From: Ichthyophis bannanicus
Lineage: Eukaryota; Chordata; Amphibia; Gymnophiona; Ichthyophiidae
Length of the DNA: 64,000 nt
Direction of reading: 5' to 3'
NCBI GenBank assembly: GCA_033557465.1
Contig: CM066034.1
Coordinates: 413,580,159-413,644,158 of the forward strand
Under the pieces are notes generated by a model. That model did not search any database. It had not been told where the DNA came from and was given only the letters and a program-made list of their open reading frames with translations. A program made the position numbers and the translations under genes. Below are positions 33,262 through 44,639 of this stretch, in pieces. Each line of letters opens with the position of its first letter. Positions within the stretch are counted from its first letter, which is position 1.

Positions 33262-35300
33262 CAGGACCTTGCAGACCTTCTACACTTCAAATTCATGCTT
33301 GTCTCTTTCCAGTCAGCTATAGCACTTGCCAAACATGACTATTATGTCCATCTGACTAACTCTCTTGCCTCTGACCCTCCCTGTCTCTTTACTACTCTCA
33401 GCTCTCTCCTCAAGGTGCCTCTGCCTCTCCCTCCCTTTCTGCCCAAACCCTGGCTGAATATTTCCATGACAAAATCCACAAGATCATCCTCTAATTCCCC
33501 GCAAAGTCAGCTACTTTTCCTCCTTCCTGTCCTCCCCCCTTCACTCCCAACTTTACCCCTCTTCCTCTGCTACCCTCTCTTCCTTTTCTACGATTTCTGA
33601 AGAGGAAACTGCACACCTTCTTTCTTCCTCCAAATTCACTATCTGCTCCTCTGATCCTATCCCCACCTGTCTCCTAAGCCCCATCTCCTCCACTGTTGTC
33701 CCTTCCATCTCTCATATTCTCAACCTATCACTCTCCACTGCAACTGTCCCTGCAGCCTTCAAGCATGCTGTAGTTACACCTCTCCTCAAGAAACCCTCAC
33801 TTCTAATTATCGACCCATCTCCCTTCTCCCCTTTGTTTCTAAACTACTTGAACGCATGGTCCACCGCCGCTGCCTTGAATTCCTCTCCTCTCATGCCCTC
33901 CTGGATCCTTTACAATCTAGCTTTCATCCTTTACACTCTACTGAAATGGTTCTTGCCAAAGTCTCCAGTGACTTGTTCCTGGCAAAATCCAAGGTTCTTT
34001 ACTCTGTCCTTATCCTTCTTGACCTCTCTGCTGCTTTTGATACTGTTGACCACAACCTTCTCCTCAATATCCTGCCCTCGTTTGGTTTTAAGGGCTCTGT
34101 ACTATCCTGGTTCTCCTCTTATCTCTCCCATTGCTCTTTCAATGTTTGTTCTGGTGGCTGCTGCTATCCTGCTCTCGGCTGGTGTATCCCAAGGATCTGT
34201 CTTGGGTCCACACTCTTTCTCTCTCTATACCCAGTCCCTTGGTGCACTCTTCTCTTCCCATGGCTTTTAGTACCATCTTTATGCTGATGACTCCCAGATC
34301 TATCTCTCTATGCCTGAAATCTCTCCGGCAATCCAGACCCGGATCTCTGCCCACCTTTTTGATATTGCTGCTTGGATGTCTCACCACCGCTTGAAATTAA
34401 ACATGGCCAAAACTGAGCGTCTTATTTTTCCCCCTTAAACCTCCACTCCTCTTCCTCCTTTCTCAGTCTCTGTGGATAACTCTCTACTTCTCCCTGTTTC
34501 CTCGGCTCACAACCTTGGGGTTGTCTTTGACTCCTCTCTCTCTTTCTCCATACACATCCATCTTTCAACAAAGACCTGCCATTTCTTTCTCTATAACATC
34601 AATAAAATCTGCCCATTCCTTTTTGAACACACTACCAAGACACTTATCCACTCTTTAATCACCTCCCGTCTTGACTACTGCAACCTACTCCTTGCTGGTC
34701 TCCTTTTGAATCATCTCTCTCCCCTTCAATCTGTTCAACACTCTGCTGCACGACTAGCCTCATCATGCCCCTATTACCCCTCTTCTCAAGTCACTTCACT
34801 GGCTCCCTATCCATTTCCGCATCCATTTCAAACTTCTCCGGCTGACCTATAAGTCCATTCACTCTGCAGCTTCTCACTACCTTTCTTCTCTTATCTCTCC
34901 TTACACCCCCTCCCCCCCCCACCTTGGGAACTCTGCTCTTCTGGCAAATTGCTTCTATCTGTGCCCTTCTCTTCTATTGCTAATTCCAGACTTCGCTCCT
35001 TTCACCTTGCTGCACCTTACGCCTGGAACAAACTACCTATGTCTGTATGCCAGGTGCCTTCTCTGACCCTTTTCATATCCAGGCTGAAAACTCACCTCTT
35101 TGCTGCTGCTTTTGGATCTTGACTCGCCTGATCATCTTGTTTCTTTACCATTCCCCCTAGATGTATCCCTGTCTACACCTTCTGTGTTGTCTGTCTTGAC
35201 TAGATTGTAAGCTCTGATGAGAAGGGACTGTCTCTTACATGTCTGTGCAGCATTGTGTACATCTTGTGCTGCTATACAAATGCTCAGTAGTAGTAGTAGT
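33262..35300 (+). mobile_element. L2 LINE, 5' truncated, with (TAG)n tail
   Basis: Plus-strand frames give FKFMLVSFQSAIALAKHDYY, FKHAVVTPLLKKPSL, NYRPISLLPFVSKLLERMVH, LIPLDLSAAFDTVDHNLLL-type RT text (ILLDLSAAFDTVDHNLL), and C-terminal LITSRLDYCNLLLAGLL and AWNKLPMSVCQVPSL-type blocks. It ends with ttgactagattgtaagctct and a (TAG)n microsatellite at about 35286-35300, the usual L2 3' end style. The active-site region is frame-shifted (FYADDSQIYL readable near 34275). Closely related to the copy at 59.4 kb. Confidence 0.85.
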
Positions 35301-36589
35301 AGGGCTTTGATTCCCACATCAACACTGCTTGAAATAATGCACAGTAAAGGCATCACGTAACACCAAACTCTACCCACATATTGCTAATCACAATGGTCCA
35401 TGGCCCAATTGGGAATAATTACTCCATTGCACATATCAGCACTTATAGGGAGCCTTGAGCAGAGCAGAAACAATTTTGCCAGGATATGCTTCACAGTTCA
35501 TAGTTCGTACGTACAAGAGTGGGTAGCAGGCACAGTCAATGTGATCCCCCTCGGCTTGGCCAGGGATGAATCATACATACAGGGGAGTGTACCATCCAGG
35601 GCCATTAGAGGCCGGAACACTCCTCTGTCCATTTACACTGTATCACACGTGGCTATAGCTGATCTGCATTTCTCAGGTCTCAATCCTTGCTCTCCACAAT
35701 ATGCCCTCACCTACTATACCCATTCAATCATCTACGTAACTCCAGAAGCCTGCCTTCATCTCTCAAGGGCCTCACACCTCACACCCTATGCAGATCTCTG
35801 ATTTGCCTATGGCTTCATCAGGGGCTGCTATTCATCGTGTAAGCTTTGCTTGCTTGCTAGCCTTGGCATCTGACATCACAGGGCCCCTTAGACCTCACCC
35901 CTGAACAAAGCAAAGGGTGCAACCTGTGTCTACATTGGCGTTAGTTTTTAGCAGACTTGATTGGTAGAGTGCCAATTAGATGTTCTCTGACATAAGTGTT
36001 GTCTGAGCGGAGTCTTTCATAGGTATCAACACATGTAATCATTTTGTGGGGTACAAGGATGCAAACTGCAGATATTAAGATCAGCAAATGGTTACGTCTA
36101 TGATTCATCATAGCATGTGATATATGGTATCTGAGTTGGAGGGTTCTGCAACCTTTGATGGGCATGTATGCCGCTTTCCCATTTGGGCAAGATAGATCTT
36201 TAGCCATTTTGAGGGGAAAGATGTAGACTGTGACCTTTTCTCTATGTGTCAGTGTGCAATACCGCTATTGGAACAATTTCTTGGGATCATTTTGTCTGAA
36301 GCTCTTAGGTGCTTTTATAGAAGCTGCCCTGTGGGATGGGGACATTTATCCACATCTAGCCATGAAACTGTTTCATTGGTAAGCTACAATACATAGTGTC
36401 CATACACAGGCTTCCATAATTAGGAATGATGACTATCTTCACAGACTTATCTCAGGAATATTCTTCTCTGCCTTCATCATGTTCACATTCATTCTGTATT
36501 AGAGTGCGGACAGATAGGGTGTGAAGGCCTCAAAGGGTGGATTAGAGGATGCACATGTTAACACCCAGCCACTCCTGACCTATCATTTC
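35301..36589. other. Unrecognised intronic sequence
   Basis: Frames of 133 codons (plus, 35400-35801) and 88 codons (minus, 35941-36207) have no motif that I recognise. The mild GC content and patchy composition suggest a decayed DNA transposon, but I cannot assign one. Confidence 0.3.
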
Positions 36590-36732
36590 CTCAATCATTG
36601 TGGAAAACAAACAGATGGCCCTGTGCCTTGTTTACAGAGCCCCCCATGCTCCACCCGATGAACTAGCCTCCACGCTAGAAGCTGTCTGTGCAATCAACAC
36701 CAACCACAGACCACTGCTACTATTGGGAGACT

Positions 36733-38309
36733 TGTCACACGGCTGCCTAGGGTGAGAACTTACACAATCTTGACGATGCATATATTCATATGATTCTTGC
36801 AAGGTATTGTGGGTATTGTAGTTCATTCACTCCCAAACACAGCTGATGACAATAATTTGAGTTGTGAAACCAAGTGGTAAGATCAATAAAATACTTCTTT
36901 TATTGATGGGGTTTAATTCACCCAGCACATGTATGCTTGATAGCACTATAAATGAGGTTACTTGCTTGCAGTGTTTAAAAATGGATAACAAAAAGTCACA
37001 AAGTAAACCAGAAAACAACCTTCAGCTTGTCAGGCAATTAGCTAATGTTTTCTTAGCAAATAATTACCAAATACAAAGGCACAAAGTAAAGAATAAACTT
37101 TGCTGGTTAGGTTAACTTCTGCTTATTTTCCACGCCGATCTCAGCAGTGATTCTCCCTTGCTCACACACACAATCAGGTGCAGCCCTAATTACTATCAAT
37201 GGACCAGCTGAAAGCCTTTAGCTGGCTGGCTGCTACTGTGTGAGCCCAAATCCTGCTTTAAGAGCTGTTTGCAGTGGAAATAAAGAACAAAGTTAGGTTT
37301 CTTTGTGATGGCTGATGTGTTTGCTCAGAGAAAACTAGCAATAGCATTTAGATAGAGAACAGTCCATATAAATAGTTTCATTTGCTGTATCTCCCTCTTC
37401 ATCAATCAGCAAATGGTCACTATCATACATTGGCACAGACGAGTCTTTCATTAAGGCACTATCATGAGAATGCTTATTCCCTGGCTGCCATTCTCTGTTA
37501 TAGATAGGGTCTGGATCAGTGTTCATACCTGAGCCTCTCCTGCTATCATTATTCCTCTCTGTATAGCCTGGCCAATATGTAACCCAATTCTGATGTCCAG
37601 CCTTCCAATCTTGATCCCTGGACACTGGATCTCCTCTCACATACCTTCTGGCCTTGGTCTGAAAGTCCCTTCCACATGCAGTCTTCTCTCTTCCAGGTAG
37701 CCACTGGTGATTCCTATCTCTGCCACTCCATTCCTCTGGCTGAATCCAGTCCAATGGACTCTGCTGGCTTTTGGAATACCTCCCAGTATGAGTACTGCCT
37801 TGGAATCTCCCAGACCTTCCAATGGGCTTTCTTCTCTTCCTTCCAGAGAGTTTCCTTCTCTCTCTATCTGCTTGGCTTGGCTTCTGTTTCTCCAGGTGAT
37901 ACTGGTGCTTGTAGCCGTTGCTGTCTCTGTATCTCTTTCTCCCTCTGTAGCTGAAGCTCTCCCTGAAGCTGGGCTGGAGCTTGTAGTAACTGTTATCCGA
38001 AGAATCATCTCTATTCTTATTCTTTCCTAATGTGTGCTGCTCCCTAACACAGCGCAGCTGTCTTGAATCAAGCCCTGCCCTTTGAGATGAGTGCTTAGGG
38101 ATTACCTCATAGCTCTCTTGATTGCACACACATTCTCTCACTTCAGCCCCTCTCATGGCTGCTGGAAACCTGGTGCATTCTGGGACTGGTAGTCTTTTAT
38201 GTGAAAACTCTGTTTTCTTGCTTCTACCAGAACTGACAGGTTGCTTGTTCAGAGTCACATCATCTTTTCTATAGCTCCTACCTGAGCTATGATAAGCTTC
38301 CTTATCACA
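36733..38309 (-). mobile_element. 1,577 bp LTR-like insertion with 4 bp target duplication
   Basis: Flanked by GACT (36729-36732 and 38310-38313) and bounded by TG…CA (tgtcacacgg / cttatcaca). Removing it and one GACT restores the L2 codons for LLLLGDFNLK exactly. On the minus strand it starts TGTGATAAGG and ends GTGTGACA, carries an AATAAA at about 36900 and a long open frame (37335-38258). The four-base duplication and TG/CA ends fit a solo LTR of an endogenous retrovirus or similar LTR element. A 1.6 kb LTR is long, and the strand is inferred from the ORF and AATAAA. Confidence 0.7.
37335..38258 (-). CDS. 307-codon ORF inside LTR-like insertion, unknown product
   Basis: An uninterrupted ATG-initiated frame of 307 codons. 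The predicted protein is very rich in Arg, Ser, Gln, Asp and aromatic residues (for example SFSYRGRKRYRDSNGYKHQY, then GRKRRKPIGRSGRFQGS) and ends with an acidic stretch (DHLLIDEEGDTANETIY). I see no signal peptide, membrane segment, zinc knuckle or protease/RT motif. The W/R/D-spaced pattern in the second half (DWIQPEEWSGRDRNHQW, DWKAGHQNWVTYWPGY) looks loosely repeated. It could be an LTR-encoded accessory protein, a gag fragment or a chance frame. Because the surrounding DNA is young enough to keep a perfect duplication, the open frame alone is weak evidence. Confidence 0.4.
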   Translation of the reverse strand: MTLNKQPVSSGRSKKTEFSHKRLPVPECTRFPAAMRGAEVRECVCNQESYEVIPKHSSQRAGLDSRQLRCVREQHTLGKNKNRDDSSDNSYYKLQPSFRESFSYRGRKRYRDSNGYKHQYHLEKQKPSQADRERRKLSGRKRRKPIGRSGRFQGSTHTGRYSKSQQSPLDWIQPEEWSGRDRNHQWLPGREKTACGRDFQTKARRYVRGDPVSRDQDWKAGHQNWVTYWPGYTERNNDSRRGSGMNTDPDPIYNREWQPGNKHSHDSALMKDSSVPMYDSDHLLIDEEGDTANETIYMDCSLSKCYC

Positions 38310-39503
38310 GACTTCAATCTCAAATCTGCTACCATTAAGGATACAGAAACCTTCCTACAAGCAATGGCCGCCCTACAATACACTCAACTGATCAATACTC
38401 TGACACACAGACACGGATCATCACCAGACCTCATATTCCCCCCCAACTACCTACTCGACAGAGGTTGTATATCAACGGTCTCTGTGACACCTGTACCTTG
38501 GTTAGACCATCACAGAATTAAAATAAAAATTGTGCCACAAGGAGGAAAACATGAGACTCAAGACAACCCACCCATGCAAAGAAGATTCAAAAGCTTCGAC
38601 AAGGACCAATTTCTACAGGACACTCTACCCCAACTGAACCCTGAAACAGAGGATTTAGAAAGCAAGTCAACAAATGGAACAGTATCATCAATGCTGCTGC
38701 CAAAGCCAATGAATACAAAGCCAACAAAATTCCCTTCACCAAAAACCATCACACACCCTGGTACTCAAAGGACATATATAACGCAAAAAGGGATCTAAGG
38801 AAACTAGAACGCCGATGGAGATGAACCAAATCTCCCACCACTCAGGCTCTATACCTAACGAAGCAAAGGGAATACAATGAACTCATCAATCAGACAAAAA
38901 GAGAATACCACACAAACATCATACTCAAAGCCTACAACAAACCGAGAGAACTATTTGAGATAGTAAAAAACCTTAACAATGAACCCAATACTGAAAGAGA
39001 CGTGCAGATAGACCCACAATCCTTCACAGACCACCTACAAGAAAAATTGGATACCTCACCACAACCAATGACAAGCATAACCGCTAAACCAACCAAATCC
39101 TCCAAAACACAGGACAAATTCAGCACTCCATCTACAAAGCAGATCTCAGACATCATCACCGCGCTCAACACGAGCACCGCACCAACAGATCCATGCCCGG
39201 TGACATGGATTAAAGTAACGAAGGAAAGCTTCAACCACACCATACACAACATGGTGCACAGCTCACTGTCCCAAGGAGCCATGCCAAACCAACTAAAGCT
39301 AGCCACAATAAGACCAATCCCAAAGAAATCCCCACTAGACAAGAGTAACCCCGCAGCCTACAGACCCATCTCAAGCATACCCCTACTGGCAAAGATTTTA
39401 GAAAAAAGCAGTACAGTACCAACTCCAGGACCACATTGACACACATGCCCCACTGGACATCCACCAACACGGTTTCCGCCCGAACCATGGAGTTGAAACA
39501 CTC

Positions 39504-40616
39504 TTGTTATACCTCTTCAATGACATAATCCAAATCATAGACAACCGCAAAAGAGGAACACTTATGATCTTTCTAGACATCTCTTTAGCGTTTGACACAG
39601 TGGACCACATAATTCTGTTAGCAAGACTACAGTGCATTGGACTACACAGCACCACCCTGAGGTGGTTCAACTCATACCTAATGGACAGACAGTTCCAGGT
39701 CAAGATTGGCCCTAACACCTCCCGACCCTCAAAAATCAAGCAAGGCATCCCACAAGGCTCCGCCTTAGCCGCACGTCTATTTAACCTCTACATTCAACCA
39801 ATCTGCAACATCATGAAAGAACACAAAATACAATACACAATCTATGCCAACGACATCATGATGTACACCCCAGTTAACCTCGACAACCCTGACTACACCA
39901 AAATTACAAACTGTCTCAAACATATGTCCAGCTGGTTTCAAGACAACAACCTGACCATCAACTACAAGACTGAGGCACTACTCATCACCCGAAACACCAG
40001 CTTCATGCCTCAACCCTCCATCAAGGTCAACAACACAACAATACCATTCAAGCTGGAAGTGAAATACCTCGGAGTGACGCTCGACAAAGAACTAAACCAA
40101 CAGTCACACATCAGCAGAACCACCAAAAATGCATACCTCAAGATGAGACTAATCAGACGCCTCAAACCCCTCCTCACTCAAGATCATTTCTGCACAGTCT
40201 GTCAAACACTAATAACTCCCATCCTAGACTTCTGCAACCCATTCTATATTGGCCTAACTAAACAGTCACTCAGACCACTGCAAATGGCTCAAAACACGGC
40301 TGCACGCATAATATCAGGCTCAGCAAGACAAGACCACATCACCCCCATTCTAAAACACCTCCACTGGCTCCCAATCAGCTCCCGCATCAGGTATAAAACA
40401 GTCCTAAACATATTCAAAATCAAACACCAGACCTCAGCACTCAGCCTACAACCACTCATACAACCCGACATCAGCACAAGACCAAGGAGGAGAGGCACCT
40501 CTGACACCATCAACATACCAAAAGACTTCACCAAGGTTCATAAGAACACTGCAAGAAGAGCACTATCGATGGTGGCACCTGCAATATGGAACACCCTCCC
40601 TGACGAACTACGATAG
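39504..40616 (+). pseudogene. L2 ORF2 reverse transcriptase, catalytic Asp lost
   Basis: A 370-codon open frame covering the RT palm to the C-terminus: LMIFLDISLAFDTVDHIILL, FQVKIGPNTS, KQGIPQGSALAARLFNLYI, IYANDIMMYTPVN, VKYLGVTLDKELNQ, LITPILDFCNPFYIGL, HITPILKHLHWLPISSRIRY and APAIWNTLPDELR. The active-site box reads YAND instead of YADD near 39842-39853: one codon change from Asp to Asn. Upstream RT blocks (SNPAAYRPISSIPLLAKILE) are in a second frame at 39002-39439. Target-primed reverse transcription would not be possible from this copy. Confidence 0.85.
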
Positions 40617-40945
40617 ACAGAAGACATTAAGGACCTACGAAAACAACTCAAGACAACATTATTGAGCATTACGGAGAGAGCACATAATGGTGCCCAACAG
40701 CTCCTGGACTAACACCTGCCCCCCCCCCCCTTTTTCCTTGTACATAACATTGTATAAAAGCTCATGTTGTAAATAGCCCACCTCGAATCAACGTCAACTT
40801 ACACACACACACATTCACTGTATAACACTGCATGATAACACAAATGTCAATATAATTCAATTGTTTGCGGTGTACACCGCTTTGATTAAAGGAGAAGGAG
40901 GGATATAAATACTTTTAAATAAATAAATAAAATACATTTTATTTA

Positions 40946-42000
40946 TTTTATTTATTTACATTCTCTTATATACCGCGCTATTCTGCATCAGTGTGGTTTA
41001 CATTGAACAAACTGAAATTACATTGAACAGGGCATTATAACTTGGAGATAACTATAAATAAAATCTACCCCCCACAAATACACTCCTAAGGCAGAAGCAT
41101 CTGCGGCATTGGGAGCAGCCAAAAATAGTCAACTGTCAATGACTATAACACCAAATGCTAGATATCTTATTTGACTTGACTCCCCCAATATTAACATGTA
41201 GACTCTGGCATTGTAGTACACATCATTCCAGATATCTCTGCAGCGGAAAATCTGCAGCCAGGAATACTCTGTAGGAGCAGGGAACAGAACCGAGCCACAG
41301 CTATCACCTATTGAGCTTCTGGGCTTGTTTTGAATGGGGTTACTCAATACGTGATGGCAGCAGCACAGCTCTGCTTGCTGCTTCTAAGGGGTTTCTCAGG
41401 CTGCTGAATTGCTGTCACAGAGATATCGGCGATGATTTGTACTACACTGCCTGTGTGTGTTTGTTAATATTGGGGAAGTCCGGTTACATATGATCTGTAA
41501 CAAGAGGTATCATAACATTTGACTCTGTTTTTGGCTGCACTCAATGTTGCAGATGCCTCTAGCGTAGGTTTGTCTCTTAGGGGCAGGGGTGATGGGTGGT
41601 AGTGGTTGTGCATTAACATGTGGGGCTTCTAAATCCACTCGAGCAGTTTACATTTACTTTGACTGTATTTGGATACAGAATGGATGTGAACATAATTGAT
41701 GGGATACCTATAATTGTGATTACTATTTTGTGAATATGATTATGATTCCTAATTTTGATGGGCTGTTACAGACACACATGTTGGTTTAGGGTTATTTTGT
41801 TTTGGGGTCCATTTTAGTGTGTTTCTTGGATACTTGCTCCAGTTTCATTGATGCCATTTGTGTGTTGTCACAATTTATGTGGGGTCTGTACAGGGGACAG
41901 ATAACACAGGTCTGCGACTAAAAAGCTGTTTGATTATTTTCATCTAATTTCCATGTATTTTGGTGTGCTGAAAACAAATAAAATATTGAAAAAACTCCTA
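40946..42000. repeat. Region with a diverged inverted repeat (~180 bp arms)
   Basis: 41085-41262 and 41400-41570 are diverged reverse complements: the blocks ggctgcagatgcc/t, gagatatc, gtactacaatgcc, tgttaatattgggg and tttttggctgc(t/a)c occur in both, in mirrored order. No coding frame. It probably is a foldback DNA element or two opposed copies of one repeat. Bases 41600-42000 are otherwise featureless. A short LINE tail-like palindromic end lies at 40946-41030 (tttatttattta, then taccgcgctatt). Confidence 0.6.
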
Positions 42001-44306
42001 GACGTCATGATTTGCCACAACATGCAAAATTGTCTTCAAATTTATCAAATTTTTTCAAATTACTATTAATTAATTCAAATTACTATTAATTAATTCACAT
42101 AAGTGCATTTAAGATATAAAATGCCAAAAAAACCTTAAAGGGGTTGTCTGAGTTATGTAGAAAGAAATATAGCACTGTAAGTCTGATGGTCAGCAATATA
42201 TACATATTGCTAAGCAAGTTTTAAGTCCGTGCTTCTAATGGTAGAAGGGGTTAATCCTTCCTGAAGAATCCAGTGGGAGGGAGACACAGGGCAGATAGCA
42301 GCAGCTCCGGTCAGTGCAGGGGGGCGTGGCCAGCACTGTGATGTCTCGTGTACAGACACAGAGCTGCTCTCTCCTGCATGCCACACTTGTGCACGAATCA
42401 TCATCAGGTTCTTGGTTCTAGGCTGTTCACACTTTTTCATCGCAATTCGTGTTAGCTCGTCATTCTTCAACCGTTATGTTATGGCTCCGCGAAAGTGTAT
42501 TAATTCGCCAGACAGTTTCTGTTTCATCTGTGGTGAATATACAGTGTTGAAGCAACAGCAGAATATTACAGACTTTGTGAAAAAGTATACTTTGCATACT
42601 TTGGACTAAAAGTTGGAGATCAAAATAAAGTCTGGGCGCCTCATAAAGTGTGCAAACGGTGTGTTGAGGACCTCCGAAACTGGTTCAAGGGTAAGAAAAA
42701 TCTTTCCGTTATGGGATTCCTATGGTATGGCGAGAGCAAAAGAACCATAGTGACGACTGTTACTTTTGTTCATGCGATGTGAAAGGGTTTAATTCCAAAT
42801 GGAAGCATTCCATTTCATACCCCAATCTTCACTCGGCAATTCGTCCCATCCCCCATGGCACAGATATACCAGTACCCAAGCCCCCTGCTACCTTGGAAGA
42901 GATACCTAGCTCCGATGAAGGTGAAGTCATACCTGAACCAGATGACGAATCAAGTTCTGACTTTGAAGATGATACAAGACCAAAATTGTTTTCTCAGGAG
43001 GAGATGAATGATTTGGTAAGAGACTTGAATCTTCCCAAAGATGCCGCTGAGTTACTCGGATCAAGGCTGAAAAGCAGGAATTTATTGTTGCCAGGAGTGT
43101 CATCTTCATGGTTCAGACATCGTGAAAAGGAGTTTGTTCCTTACATCGCCCAGGAAGACAAGTTGGTTTATTGCATCGATGTCGAAGGTCTGATGGGTCA
43201 ATTTAAAATCCAATATGATTCAGAGCAATGGCATCTTTTTATAGATTCTTCAAAAAGAAGTCTCAAAGCAGTTTTACTCCACAACAGTTTTTACGCTTCC
43301 ATACCTGTAGGTCATTCCATACACTTGAAGGAAACCTACGAGAACTTGGAATTGGTTCTTCATAAACTTAAATATGAAGACCATGGTTGGCAAGTGTGTG
43401 CGGACTTGAAGGTCTTGTGATGCTGCTCAGGCAACAAGCTGGGTATACCAAATGTCCTTGTTTTCTGTGTCTATGGGACAGTTGAGACTGACAAAATCAC
43501 TGGACCAAGAAGAGTTGGCAGCCAAGGGTGCTAACAGTTGGTGAAAAAAATGTCCTCCGAGAAACTTTGGTACTTTCCCATAAAGTTCTTCTACCACCTC
43601 TCCACATAAAATTGGGATTGATGAAGCATTTCGTAAAATCACTTCCAAGAGATGGAGAATGCTTCAAATACTTGGTCACCAAGTTTCCAGGCCTGTCGGA
43701 GGCAAAATTGAAGGAAGGTGTGTTCGTCGGACCAGACATTAGAAGGCTTATAGTTGATCAAGAGTTTGTCAATACCATGACGGATCCTCAAAAAGAAGGG
43801 AGGATTGCATTTAAAGAAGTCGTACAGAAAGTTTTAGGCAATAACAAAGATCCTCACTACAAAAAGATCGTCAGACGAATGCTGAAAGCATTTCAAGCTT
43901 TAGGTTGCCTGATGAGTTTGAAAGTGCATTTCCTCCAGTCCCACCTTGACTACTTTCCTGAAAATTTGGGAGCTGTGAGTGAGGAACAACGTGAACGATT
44001 CCACCAAGACATTAAAGAGATGGAAAGGAGATACCAGGGAAAATGGAGCATTACAATGATGGCAGACTACTGTTGGATGCTTCAGAGAGGCATTCCAGAT
44101 GCTACTCAGAAGTGTAAATGCACCAAGAGGAGCCTCACAAGGAAGAAGAATCAAGTTTAGTGTGTGTAGGTGAGCTCATTTCAGTTCAAAAAGGATTTTC
44201 ATGAAAATATTGTAATAAAACTTTAATTTTATAAGTCTATTTCCATTTATTTTGAGGTATTGCCTTATTTAACATAGTTACCTAAATTGTCAGAAAACGT
44301 GATGTC
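42001..44306 (+). mobile_element. DNA-transposon-like element of an unnamed DDE-type family
   Basis: Contains the decayed gene 42481-44160. Its outer ends may be short degenerate inverted repeats: 42001-42020 (gacgtcatgatttgccacaa) and the reverse complement of 44287-44306 agree at about 14 of 20 positions. I find no clear target duplication. The sequence between the end and the gene (42001-42480) is AT-rich and then GC-richer near the start. Boundaries are tentative. Confidence 0.4.
42481..44160 (+). pseudogene. DDE-type transposase-like gene, frameshifted
   Basis: About 540 codons when frames are followed in turn, with breaks near 42600, 42730, 43418 and a stop near 43478. Order of parts: a Cys-rich N-terminus (FCFICGEYT … HKVCKRCVEDLRNW), a second cluster (CYFCSCDVKGFN), an acidic linker (SDEGEVIPEPDDESSSDFED), FSQEEMNDLVRDLNLPKDAA, WFRHREKEFVPYIAQEDKLV, then HLFIDSSKRSLKAVLLHN, GWQVCADLKVL, LLPPLHIKLGLMKHFVKSLP, KVHFLQSHLDYFPENLGAVS, RERFHQDIKEMERRYQGKW and MMADYCWMLQRG. 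I recognise this as a protein type found in many copies in animal genomes but cannot name it. The D in LFID, the D in CADLK and the E in RERFHQD are spaced like a DDE triad. That assignment is my inference. Confidence 0.6.
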
Positions 44307-44489
44307 CTATGACAAAATGGAGGTCATTTTCGGATTCAGTGCACCAAAAAACATAAAGATTACGTGGAATAACCAAAACAGCTCTCGAAAAGAAATTTTT
44401 TGAAGACCTGTGTAATGCTTTAGCCCTGTGCTGTGGTAGAATCTTTCGGGTGTCTGCCCCTTTCATGCATAGAGTCATCAGGTCAGTGT

Positions 44490-44635
44490 TGCCTCCTGGT
44501 GACCCTGCAGCCTCTGCGTGACTTTGGCACTGTATGAGTGGGGGGTCAGGTACCAGCAGGATTCAAACCTCCAATCTACCAATATCTGAGTAGGTGAATT
44601 CCCTACTTGGCTACACCACCGCTCACATATTGGAC
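44490..44635 (-). mobile_element. tRNA-derived SINE
   Basis: The minus strand begins TGAGCGGTGGTGTAGCCAAG (A-box region) and continues to GGAGGTTTGAATCCTGC (B box GGTTTGAATCC), then a short body toward 44490. The tRNA-like head differs from the TAGCCTAGTGG family, so this is probably another SINE family. Confidence 0.6.
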
Positions 44636-44639
44636 TGGC

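Larger units (their letters stand above)
36590..40945 (+). mobile_element. L2-type LINE split by an LTR-like insertion
   Basis: The endonuclease region begins near 36617 (ALCLVYRAPHAPPDELASTL, then NTNHRPLLLLGD), is interrupted at 36733-38309, and resumes exactly as FNLKSATIKDTETFLQAM. RT and C-terminal regions run to 40616, and a 3' UTR ends with gtgtacaccgctttgattaa and (aaat)n at 40915-40940. RT and C-terminus are in one long frame (39504-40616), so this L2 is comparatively young. Codon use is A/C-rich, unlike the T/C-rich L2s at 33.3 and 59.4 kb, so it belongs to another subfamily. Confidence 0.87.

Noticed and set aside
35400..36207. Harbinger or other transposase in the 133- and 88-codon frames
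   Set aside because: I looked for the GFPNVIGAIDCTH and YRNRKG blocks on both strands and did not find them.
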